Shown in pieces: positions 45,304 to 55,100 of a stretch of DNA of 64,000 bases. The translations under genes were made by a program, and so were the position numbers. Position 1 is the stretch's first letter, and every line of letters starts with the position of its first letter. The notes beneath the pieces were generated by a model. That model saw only the letters and a list, made by a program, of their open reading frames with translations. It was not told the origin of the DNA and did not search any database. Location: positions 1 to 64,000 of the forward strand of contig MU405370.1 of NCBI GenBank assembly GCA_022836615.1. Reading direction: 5' to 3'. Source of the stretch: Annulohypoxylon bovei var. microspora (lineage: Eukaryota; Ascomycota; Sordariomycetes; Xylariales; Hypoxylaceae).

Positions 45304-46182
45304 ATGAAGCTCTACGCCATCGGAGATCTCCACCTCAGCTATGAGTACAACCGGAAGGCACTCGAGGAGCTAGAGCCGCACCCGGATGATGGGCTCATCT
45401 TATGTGGCGACGTCGGCGAGTCCGCCGAACATCTCACGCTCGCCTTCCGCATCGCCACGCAGAACTTCAAGACCGTGTGGTGGTGCCCCGGCAACCACGA
45501 GCTATACACGATGGGTAGCTCTCCGCGCCCGCACCTCCGCGGCGAGGCCAAGTACCGCAGGTGCGTGGAGCTGGCCAGAGAGCACGGCGTCCTGACCCCC
45601 GAAGACGAATTTGCGCTGTGGGATGACGTCCTCGTGTGCCCGGTCTTCACGCTGTACGACTACAGCTTCCGGCCCGCGGGCATCGAGCGCAAGGACGCGC
45701 TCAAGTGGGCCGAGGAGTCGGACACGGTGGCCACGGACGAGTTCCTGCTGCACCCGGACCCGCACGCGACGCGCGACGAGTGGTGCCACGCGCTGGTCGA
45801 GAAGTTCGCGCGCAAGATCGGGGAGGCGAGGGCGGCGCACCCCGGCGCGAAGACGGTGATCGCGAACCACTGGCCCCTGAGAGAGGACCTCGTGTTCATC
45901 CCCCGCGTGCCGCGCTTCAGCCTCTGGTGCGGCACCAAGCTGACCGAGGACTGGCACACCCGCTTCGGCGCCAAGGTCGTGGTCTCCGGCCACCTGCACG
46001 TGCCGCGCACGGACTGGAAGGCCGGCGTCCGCTTCGAGGAGTGCAGCCTCGGGTACCCCAAGCAGTGGCAGGACGTGCGCGCCGTCGGCAAGAACGTCAA
46101 TGACTTGCTCCGCGAGATCCTGCCCGGCCCGCCGCCGCCGCTGAGCGGCGAGGCGGAGTCGAAGTGGAGGCGCTGGGGGTGA
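45304..46182 (+). CDS. Calcineurin-like metallophosphoesterase of actinobacterial type
   Basis: Single exon, 292 aa. Metal-binding motifs are in the family order: GDLHLS (Asp8, His10), GDVGE (Asp36), GNHE (Asn64, His65), NHWP (His189) and GHLH (His230, His232), so a dinuclear metal centre and phosphoester hydrolysis are expected; the substrate is unknown. The overall layout (YNRKALEEL, HGVLTPED, LYDYSFRPAG, TDEFLLHPDP, FSLWCGT, VRFEECSLGYPKQW) matches, from memory, a family common in Streptomyces and relatives rather than typical fungal members. The gene is intronless, and third positions are almost all G or C, unlike most neighbours, though INO1 and the gene facing it show the same bias in part. 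Horizontal acquisition from an actinobacterium is a reasonable inference. No secretion signal; probably cytosolic. Confidence 0.93.
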   Translation: MKLYAIGDLHLSYEYNRKALEELEPHPDDGLILCGDVGESAEHLTLAFRIATQNFKTVWWCPGNHELYTMGSSPRPHLRGEAKYRRCVELAREHGVLTPEDEFALWDDVLVCPVFTLYDYSFRPAGIERKDALKWAEESDTVATDEFLLHPDPHATRDEWCHALVEKFARKIGEARAAHPGAKTVIANHWPLREDLVFIPRVPRFSLWCGTKLTEDWHTRFGAKVVVSGHLHVPRTDWKAGVRFEECSLGYPKQWQDVRAVGKNVNDLLREILPGPPPPLSGEAESKWRRWG

Positions 46183-47021
46183 TGGAGGTTATGAAGAGGA
46201 TGGTTGGGAGAGAGAGGAGCAGGAATATGAGTAGGAGGAGGGGGAGGAGGAAGGGGATGAGGCGTGTGGCGCATTTTAGGGGTGGGATTGCTACGAAGGA
46301 GGCTGCTGAGTTGAGCACAGGCATGGCGTGTGGTCTCGATATTAACGACGGTATGTGATTAGGCATGGGTTATGAGGATAGGTAGGACGGGACGGGACGG
46401 GATAGAAATACATGACCGTTTAGATGGATTTAAAGTCGCGACTCGCGAGTCTATTCATACCTGCCTACCTGGTAGGGAACGATTGAGACGGTTGGGGCGA
46501 TGCTTCGTTAGAATAGAATCGTACAGCCATACATACAGTGAGAGAAGAGTTGGCTCACAGAAACTCTCAAAGCATCAACCAGTTGGTTGGTTTCTCTTCC
46601 TATCCTATTTCTTAATTGACCATGCCATCGATAATTAAATGTTCTAACATTCTCTTCAATGAGACACACCTGGGGGCCTTTAGACTTAGCCACTTTGTGT
46701 TCCTTAAGAGACCCCATCTGGGTCAGTCAAGTACTATGCGTGAATCACTTAGCTATACAGCGGCTCATTGCAGATAGAATGTGAGTTGTCGATATCTCCT
46801 ACCTAGATGCGTATATCTTCCCTAAAGTTCCTATTCCCCTTTTAGGAGCCCCACGATAGTACTCCTATAGGAGTAGACCAGTGGGTCTCCTAAGTCTAGT
46901 CTCCTGTAGGTCTCCGAAACTTGCAGATCTAGTCGGGAACGCACATCTCGTCTAGCTTAATAGTCTACTTAACCCTAAGAAAATTTTATGTGTCAAGTTC
47001 GGATTCGTCCGTACAGCACCG
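46183..47021. other. Intergenic, purine-rich then palindromic
   Basis: Right after the phosphoesterase stop the plus strand is purine-rich (GGAGGAGGGGGAGGAGGAAGG). A perfect 16-bp palindrome, TACTCCTATAGGAGTA, sits at 46860-46875, followed by several GTCTCC/TCTCCTG copies to 46917. No gene seen. Confidence 0.5.
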
Positions 47022-47170
47022 TCCTCCGTGGCGCAATTGGCTAGCGCGTCGTGAGTTCCTTCCCCCATGTCTGACACCGGACACCATCGTGGGTGTTGCT
47101 GTTGTTTACTAACTGTATTTGTCAGTGACTGTTAATCAGGAGGTTGACAGTTCAAGCCTGTCCGGGGGAG
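47022..47170 (+). tRNA. tRNA-Asn(GUU) with a 75-nt intron in the anticodon stem
   Basis: 5' exon 47022-47050 and 3' exon 47126-47170 join into a 74-nt tRNA. Acceptor stem TCCTCCG pairs with CGGGGGA (one T-G), D arm GCGC/GCGC, anticodon stem TCTGA with TCAGG (one T-G), loop CTGTTAA with anticodon GTT, variable loop AGGTT, T arm GACAG/CTGTC with loop TTCAAGC, discriminator G. The A box TGGCGCAATTGG and a usable B box are present. The interruption falls after nucleotide 29, inside the 5' strand of the anticodon stem, not at the canonical 37/38 site. The inserted 75 nt look spliceosomal. All stems are intact apart from wobble pairs, which argues against an old pseudogene. Confidence 0.8.
47051..47125 (+). 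other. Spliceosomal-looking intron inside the tRNA-Asn gene
   Basis: Begins GTGAGT, has TACTAAC ending about 13 nt before the 3' end, and finishes TTTGTCAG; these are near-ideal fungal 5' splice, branch and 3' splice signals. The middle can fold into a hairpin ACACC/GGTGT (about 47082-47098). Length (75 nt) is typical of the introns of protein genes in this window. It resembles what an introner-like element would leave after insertion. Confidence 0.7.
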
Positions 47171-47191
47171 ATGATTCAAGTCTTCGATTAC

Positions 47192-47196
47192 TTTTT
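47192..47196 (+). terminator. Pol III terminator (TTTTT)
   Basis: A run of five T on the coding strand, 22 nt after the tRNA end, in the place expected for RNA polymerase III termination. Confidence 0.6.
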
Positions 47197-50100
47197 GCCC
47201 CCGTTGCTGAGGGTAGGTAGTTGTGGGTGTCTTCTGACCTTAGTGTTGGAACCAATAAAAAAAATAGCCCTATATAAGATTAATTACCTACCTAGTTATT
47301 TGTTGGCATATTTTTATAAATACAATGATACATAACATGCGGGCTACCTAACATCTGATAACTCATGAGTGATATCTACCTCCTAGTCTGAATAACTTGT
47401 TAATTCTAAGCAGGTGTAGATAGTGATACTCCTGACATGCTTTAGAAGTACGTATATAAGTGAGATGATACTAACAAAGATCTGCTTCTTGGAATACGAA
47501 TTACTCAGCCCTCACCTATTCGTGGACAGAGTTGGCGCATCATGAACGCCTTACTAACCACCCCTGAAAATGCAAGGCAGCTGGATAGTATTCATGATTC
47601 GCATCGGAGTACATGTGAAGCTAATATTAGGCATCTCTAAGGGATATCAATGAATAAATGCGCCCTGTCGCCTTGTTTCTATCCCATGGTACTAATTCTT
47701 ATCGCGGTGGTAGAAGCAAGGGAGCTTCATATACGTGCTTGACGCGTACGACACCTACCTACCGGTAGGCATCATCTAAAGATGCAGTACCAGTATTCTT
47801 CGCGACCAATTTTTCCTTCATACCTACCTACTTACCTTATAGTGAACTGGAATGATTTATCAAAACAGGAAAAGGGAGATTACTTTGAGTTACGCACAGC
47901 CAACTAGGTAGGTGGTATTAATAAGCCTAAAAAAACTCTGATATAACAGGTTCTACCTTTGTATTGGAATAAATGCGTCCACACAATCTCAGCTGGTTAT
48001 ACACAAGCCACTGACCTTCCCCCAGTGATATTCCAATATATAGAGGCTGCAGCCAAACCAATCCTAAATGTCATAGGTGCATAACGGGCTAATAAAGAGG
48101 CGCCCTAAATGAGACCTATTCACCATTCTTGAAAGTCGTTTCTCGCACCGGGGACTCAACTTAGACTAGTGATCTATGCTAGATAGGGTAGTAGACCCCT
48201 ATCGAAATAGCCAGTAGAATTACCCCTATTCTATTATCCACCATATAACGGTTTACCCTCACCAATAACCTAATCTCGATAACCCTCTTTCAACCCATTA
48301 CCCGCATCCTTCTAGTAGCTTTCCATGCAGCACCATCACGCTAGCACAACCTAGGGACATCCTCTAGGTTACGCAGACGAAAACGAGACGACGTAACGGA
48401 TGAGTCAGAGTCGACCAGAGATGCAGCCACCGTCACCGCGGCGCCACACGAGGGAGTTGCAGGGCGCAATCAATCTGAGGCAGCTGGACGTAAATAATTC
48501 GACCTGCTTTCTCGGTCTCGCAAGGTTTCAACGAGGCAACACTCAAGTGCCGAATCTAATATGTGCCAAGGGAACATATATCTTGCATGATGTCACCTAC
48601 GGGTCCCAACTAGCGGAAATTCGTGGTAGATGGGTGGTAGTGTGCGTCGATATCGCGTGTGGGAGCTGACGCCCGCATGGGAAAAGTGCAACTATCACTG
48701 CTACGTCGTGTACAGGTAGTCTCGCACGTTGTTTCCAGTAGAACTAGTCACTACTCGTGAGAGATCACCTTCACCTGCCTAGTCCTATCTAGCCGAGGCA
48801 GACGAGCGGACATGTCATATATCAGCTACAAGTGGCGTCCTCTCAGATTGAGACCGGTGAGAAGGGACCGTGAGTAGATTACTAAAAGACATGTTATGTC
48901 AAGGCTACTCGGCACATGCAAATGGACAATTCTAGAAAGCTAGGGACGAGATATCCGGGCAAGCCTAGAGCGATCTCGTAGGGTCTACGGCACACTTCCC
49001 TTGCCACGTCCACACGCAATACACGCCGAAGGATGGAGTAGATGACCATAGTACAGCAGTCAGCGCAAGAGTATGCGAAGAGAGACACTGCGGTATTATC
49101 TTATATGTCTGCCTGTCTATCTAACGTAGCAGCAGAGTAGATTAGCGGGCCTCTCCCAACCATGACGAAAACAGATAGATGATTCGAGATCGAGCGCCGG
49201 GCCATGCGACCACCCGAGAACACGCATCATCCGCTTACGCTGGTAGGCTGGGATTGGCCGCGAGACTCGGCGAAAATTAAAGACTAAGGAGGGGGAGGAA
49301 TCAGATCAGAAAAAGCGCCCCCTCCTGCAAGATTGCATGGAGAAATCGAGAGATCGGGTCGAGTTGCTCAGGCCGAAAAGTTAAATGAAACGACAGGTCC
49401 CTTTTCTCCTCCTTTCGCGCCGGTCGTGACTAAAGCCAGAGACGACCAGCTCGCCTCGTCAACGCCACCACGCCTTAGGTAATGGATTATCATAGACTTT
49501 AACAGGTGAGTAACAAGCTATGCGATCACGAATACATGATATGGAAATTTTAGCTTGTGTAGCTCCTTGCGGTTGTGTGTAGGTAGTGTACTGTATATAA
49601 ATGGCTCGGGGTTCGTTGGTTGATTGTCTCGGGGCCCATCGGTTGGCTGCATCTTGCCGTGTCTCCCTTGCTTACCTGCTCGCTTCGAGACACAAGAAGG
49701 GCGACTCAATGGAGTCCCGTAGCATGCAAGCACTTCACAAGCTAGTAACAGGATCACCGAGGGTCATATTCTGGATTACGGGTCTACGGAAACGCAGCTC
49801 CTCACGAACGTGACGAAATCGTCGTAGATGCTATACTCTCGTACGTACTATTACGTGGACATCCCGGTTTCCCCTCAAGCGGGATCAGCCGTGATGAGGC
49901 GTCACATGAAGAACCACCTCCGTCACCTAGGCCGCTAGGCTATGCCTATCTATGCAATGAAGACCTTTTGTCTGGCCGAGGGCTAACTACATCGTATAGT
50001 CGAAGGATCATTGGAGGAAATATTTTTTTTCTTCAAAAGGACTATTGGCAAACCTCTCAATAAGGCTGAAACGACTGTGCGCGATACAGTGTTGTCAGCA

Positions 50101-50342
50101 GTCTTACATAATTACCTCGGGTGGTTGCACTGGTTGGAGCAGGACGGGGTCCAGAGCCGGGCAAAATTACCACGATGCATAAGATCGTGATCTGGGATGA
50201 TCTAGGGGACTGGGAAGGACGGACACCTATATTATATTGGCCTGGGGTTGCAAAAGTGCTTGTACCGTCTACATCTCCCCAGCCTGGTCCCGGATAGCCG
50301 ATGTGCCATTAAAGGGGTAGCCATGATTACATTACAGTATAG
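47197..50342. other. Intergenic region, no supportable gene
   Basis: Open frames such as 48400-48669 and 49601-49813 are short and lack motifs. TACCTACC motifs occur near 47752-47766, 47821-47835 and 47905-47915. A TATATAAATG element lies near 49593. Confidence 0.5.
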
Positions 50343-50510
50343 ATGCAGAGTAGGTATTGTCATCATTACGAAGTTGCTCGCCATGCTCTAGGACCAAAGG
50401 AAGAGATGGCCTATACCGATGCCTGCCAGCTACTTATGAAGCTGGGAGGAAAGATCATTATCGGCGACTATCTTCTAGGGCACGAAGTATGTATATCTCT
50501 TACTAAATAG
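50343..50510 (+). CDS. Short protein-like frame, possible gene fragment
   Basis: A 55-codon ATG-to-TAG frame contains EVARHALGPKEEMAYTDACQ followed by LLMKLGGKIIIGDYLLG. Composition and residue alternation look like a folded protein rather than random sequence, but I recognise no family, and no upstream or downstream exon could be attached with confidence. It may be a remnant of a degraded gene. Confidence 0.25.
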   Translation: MQSRYCHHYEVARHALGPKEEMAYTDACQLLMKLGGKIIIGDYLLGHEVCISLTK

Positions 50511-50800
50511 AACCGTATAACCCGATATGCGGAACCGTGTGGTAGCACCCATCTCTAATAAGTGGCCTCGTACCACATATAGTTCCTGAAAATAATAGAA
50601 GTGATTTGCAGGAGGTCCCGGACCAGCTGACAACACACGCCGTTCCTCGCTCTCGAACCTCTCAATTTCATGGGAAGTGACAGGTAACAAATCTCCGCCG
50701 TCAGACCCTTCGGCTAGGTAGGGAGGACACAACGTCAGAACCAGCCAGCCCTTAACCCTGAGATGTATTGGGAATATGTATCTACCTAAGATATGGGTAT

Positions 50801-50844
50801 GTGTAGGTATGTGTATGGGTAGGTGTAGGTATGTGTATGGGTAG
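50801..50844. repeat. Two tandem copies of a 22-bp minisatellite unit
   Basis: Unit GTGTAGGTATGTGTATGGGT plus AG, repeated head to tail at 50801-50822 and 50823-50844, with partial copies on both sides. It is related in sequence to the dispersed TAGGTAGG motif. Confidence 0.75.
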
Positions 50845-51919
50845 GTGTATGTTATATGTAGGTACATACTAGTGAAGCAAGTTCCGGGGAGCGTCCGCCA
50901 GAGATAGGACTATTTGTTTGGCCAGTCTGCCAGTGTGGCTTCGTCTTTGGGACCCTAACCCTAGGCGAAAAGAGGCGATGTCATGGGTGTAGGCAGCGAC
51001 ATTAGGTCGGGTTAGTGAAGTAAGATCCTGCAATGCATCCATCTGACGGCAGGAGAAAAAAGGTCCCGCGATCTTATTCATCGTTTCATTCAAGGACCAG
51101 GGCCTCGAAATTGTCTGACCTGTAGTATGGTGGGCTTTGGTGGGTTGCTTGCCATCACCAATCCCTTCACCGGAGTTTGCTGCGCCAATAGGAGCTCGCC
51201 AATTCCATTGTCCTGGGTTCTTGGTCTTTTTTCCCCTCGCCGTGATAAGCATGCAGTAGGCAGGGTGGAGCCCTTGGTGATCGCCGGGACCAAGCCACAA
51301 CGTAGTATTCTGAGTTTCCCGAGCGTCGCATTGGGAGATGTCCTGGAGGTCCCATCGGCGTTTAGGTAAGGGAAGCTCATGTGACATTCCCAGATTCATT
51401 TGGTCTTGGCTTGTCGAACTTGGCGGCGTCGAAAGATTGGATACTACATCGTACACGCACTCATCACATACCGCTACCATTACCAGCCACTGCCTACCTA
51501 CCGACACATGTACGCACGCACCTACCTATGCATTATTCGTCGTAGCCTTATTAGTCGTAGCCCTAACTACTAAAGTTGCCTAATTTGGGCGATAGTAACA
51601 TATTAGTGCTTCAGCCTTTTCTCATAGACTTCTAACTTTCAAACTTCTATGTAATATAGCAAGCCTACTATCGACAGCGCGGACATGGCTATTGTGCTGT
51701 ATTGTACGAGACCATCGCATAGCAGACTCTAGTGGACCGTATCTGGGTATTAGTTGTGCGAGCGAGGGATCCAATGATCCTAGGCCACGGAAAAGGTGGT
51801 GCCTATCGCAGAACCAGAACAAAATTAAGCCTGTTCCCCTGCGAAAAGAAACCTACAGAAAATGACATGTCATAAAATGCACCCGGGGTCGTATGTATGC
51901 ATGTATGTAGTTACCTCTA
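50845..51919. other. Intergenic region, unsupported long frame
   Basis: A 212-codon minus-strand frame (51507-50869) exists but overlaps frames on the other strand, shows no domain and no splice structure. I see no supportable gene. ACCTACCT motifs occur at 51495-51530. Confidence 0.45.
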
Positions 51920-52131
51920 CACCTCCGCAGGGATGGTTATTGTTGTTTAGCGGAGCTTTTCTCCACTAGTGGATATGTACTGAGCCACAGAAAATGAATG
52001 TGAGGCTACAAGACTTTATACATTTATGGGTAATAGCCTTGTGAAAAGGTATCTTCTCATACAAATATCAGTAGTAAGATACAGGTGGAGTAAAGCTCCG
52101 CTAAACAACAATAACCATCCCTGCGGAGGTG
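51920..52131. mobile_element. 212-bp MITE with 47-bp terminal inverted repeats
   Basis: The left end, CACCTCCGCAGGGATGGTTA..., from 51920, and the right end, ending ...CTGCGGAGGTG at 52131, are inverted copies over 47 bp with a single mismatch. TA lies directly outside both ends (51918-51919 and 52132-52133), consistent with a TA target duplication. Each inverted repeat contains its own internal palindrome, CTCCGC against GCGGAG about 22 bp apart, so a single strand can fold at two levels. The 118-bp core has no coding frame. Near-identity of the arms suggests a recent insertion not yet touched by RIP. Confidence 0.85.
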
Positions 52132-52133
52132 TA

Positions 52134-55100
52134 TGCTTGCTATTCGGCTAACCTATGGAATAGGCTACGTTAGAACGTGATAGGACGAGGCTAGGGCAAA
52201 ACCGTAGCAAAGAAAAGATATGTCGTGGTTTTATTATGCGTGTATGTGCATAAATACGACGGCATGCACATAGGTAACCGTCGTAGCTCCGCGTATGGAC
52301 GGGCACAAGCGTACATACCTAGTCATCCGAGAGGCACACAAGGCGACTCCGGGTGCCCGCTTGAGAGCGCATGCGACAAACATGTTATGGCAAGCGGGAC
52401 TCCCGAGGCCGGAAGACCTTCTGTACGGCAACATCGCCGAGAGGTGAGACCCAGCATCATCGCACATTGCATATACATGATGTATTTGGGATAAAGAGTA
52501 TGCGCGTGGGAAGGGAGGGGATCGGGTTTTAGCGAAGATAGAAGAGAAAATAAAAGATGGAGGTATGCTGCGCATGCGCAATCCTACGTACAACACGTAG
52601 ACATGCAATATACATCTCATGGATTCGCAGATACTGTACAATACACATGTGTGGATTTTCTCTTTACAGCCGTTCGTTAAAGTCGGCTGAGTCAAGGTCC
52701 CTTTGCTATATTTACGGAATAGGCATGTTCAGGGCCGAGCCGATACAGCTTCCAAACGCGGCTGGGCGCGACGGACTAAGATGGACGCGTGGTTACCCAA
52801 CTCGGACGTCGTTACAATAAGTAATATATACCGAGATAAGGAAAGGTAGCAGTTGTCGAGAAATGGAAGATGCCCCACGCTAGATCTGAATATATATATA
52901 TGTATACAGGAGATCAGATACGTTGGGTGTCATTGGCTCGCGGCCGGAGATACAGATATCAATTTCAATTTCAAACTGGAGTGTGCCATTCAGCCTAATC
53001 CGGTCGCGATAACATGTGTACGACAGCAGCGACATGATATGGTTCTCGCCAACGAATTGGGCTGACGAGGTGTATGTAATCCTCATACTCATACAAGATG
53101 CACTAAGACGCACATTAGCGGGAGAGAGAGAACCCATACGGTGAAATGAGATGGGACATCGATTCAATAGGTTCAATAGGGGGTATGGTAGAGCAATAGG
53201 ATTCACGCGGACGAAGAGCCAGCTCCGATGCTCAAGGGGTCATCTGCCATTTTATTCCAATTCTAAGGCGCGAGCGAGCGGTTCATAATAGCGTAATCTG
53301 CAATGAGCGATTTTCAACTTCCGGTGGGTTCGACCATAGGGCGATAGGGCGATAACGGTACTAGCCGACGGAGTGCCAGGTATATCATATGCATGTTGGG
53401 ATTTTTGAAACATGGGCTGGGTTGGTACGGAGTCGAGTCCGAGTTTCTATCGTATGTAGAGAACGGCGAAAGTGCCTCTTTTATATCTCTCAGAGTGATC
53501 AGTGATGATCACGAGCACCGTTTACATAGAAGGAATAGTATTAAAATGGTATGTCGAAGTGGTATGGGAAGGTCGTCCTCGGCTTTTCGCAATGAAACCA
53601 CACCCCGTGGGAAGGCGTTGCGGGAGGTGGTATTAGTACGATGGCTGGAAAAGGACGGAAGGATCAGTAACAAGATGGAAAAATAGAACAAATCCTTCCG
53701 CGCGAGAGTGATGGCAGATCTGGGTGTGGTCTGCATATCTAGGCCGCCGTTAGATCCAGATAACGCCGCAGTCTTGGGTCGATGGCTGACATTAGGCACC
53801 CAATCTTTTAGAGCTTGCCCCGTACCAACACCTCTTCGCAACCAAATTTGCTGAATCGTGGGAGCGCGGAAGATAGGTATGTACTTACCTACCACCTTAT
53901 CCTACCATGGTTCTGGGTGCAACGTAAGCTCTTACGAGAAATCCCATGCCCGCCTCATAATTAGGATAATTTGCAAAAATTTACTTGCTTAGGTAGGAGG
54001 TAGGAGATACTAGGTAGGATGTACATACCTACCTAGGTACTTATCTACGTAAAGAGATAGAAATTTTGTTAAACTGGACTCGGGAATGGCAATGTCGATA
54101 ACGCCTCGTGGGGTCTATAAGTCAGCAAATAGTTCGTCGACTCCGACGCCGTGCAGCGTTCCTGCAAGTTTGACAGCAGCTGACCCGAAGCAAGTTGAAG
54201 ATCTTGCCGGCGGGTTTTATGGTTCGTTCGATGTATTGAGAAGCATTTCGTCGTAGAAAAGTTCCAATAAAATGACAGATCAAATGGTATACCATTGGTA
54301 AATGTAAGTTGAAGCACGTAAATCATCGTTCATTTCCCTCTGATACTGCGGGAAGCGTACTTGAATGCAACACAACGGTGTCATGTATCCGCCTAGGTAC
54401 TTCTACATAGTAGCCTAATACATAGTACTTTCTTGGTACAATACACCGTCCATATATAAGAGTTATCATGGAAGTGTTATGTAGGTACATACCTGGGTAA
54501 GTGGACAGGATGGGAAAGATGCGATACATTACCCAGGCCAAGAGCCGGCTGGTCGGTTGACGTACTAATTAAAACACGATCTCTCACTAAAATCCCTATA
54601 TAGAAGGGGTATAAAACATTTTGGACAACTCAATCGCTCACTTGGACGACAAGATCGGGTTCAACCACTTGACTTCCTAACCAAATACATAGTAGCATGG
54701 CCTATTCCATATGAAGATCGCCCCGATTTGGGAGAACCCCAAGGGTACGGATTCCTGAATCGGATGTAAACCCGGCAGTTTGGGGCATCTTCTGATTCTT
54801 CTAGACTTTCTAACGTCGACTAGGGTCCTCCGGACGTGGGGTCCAAAGTCGAACGATTTTAATGCAACTAGTTGCTGCTAACCAGGGATCGTCTTAATGG
54901 CGGATGGGAGATCTGTACGTGGTATTTTGTTCCTCTTTGCTACCTGCTACCAACGTACTACTGCGTAATAATTTCGACCCACGCATTCTAGGTCTCTTTG
55001 CCCTGTCTAAAGCAAATCCCGAACCCACCGAAATTAGTACAACGAATCCCGTAGCCTTCATCTAGCCACTTATATTATTAGCCCTAGCTGTCATTTAGAC

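Noticed and set aside
45502..46274. Long antisense frames over the metallophosphoesterase
   Set aside because: The plus strand carries all metal-binding motifs in order; the antisense frames are composition artefacts.
50869..51507. 212-codon minus-strand frame
   Set aside because: No domain, no splice structure, competing frames on the other strand; open length alone is not enough.
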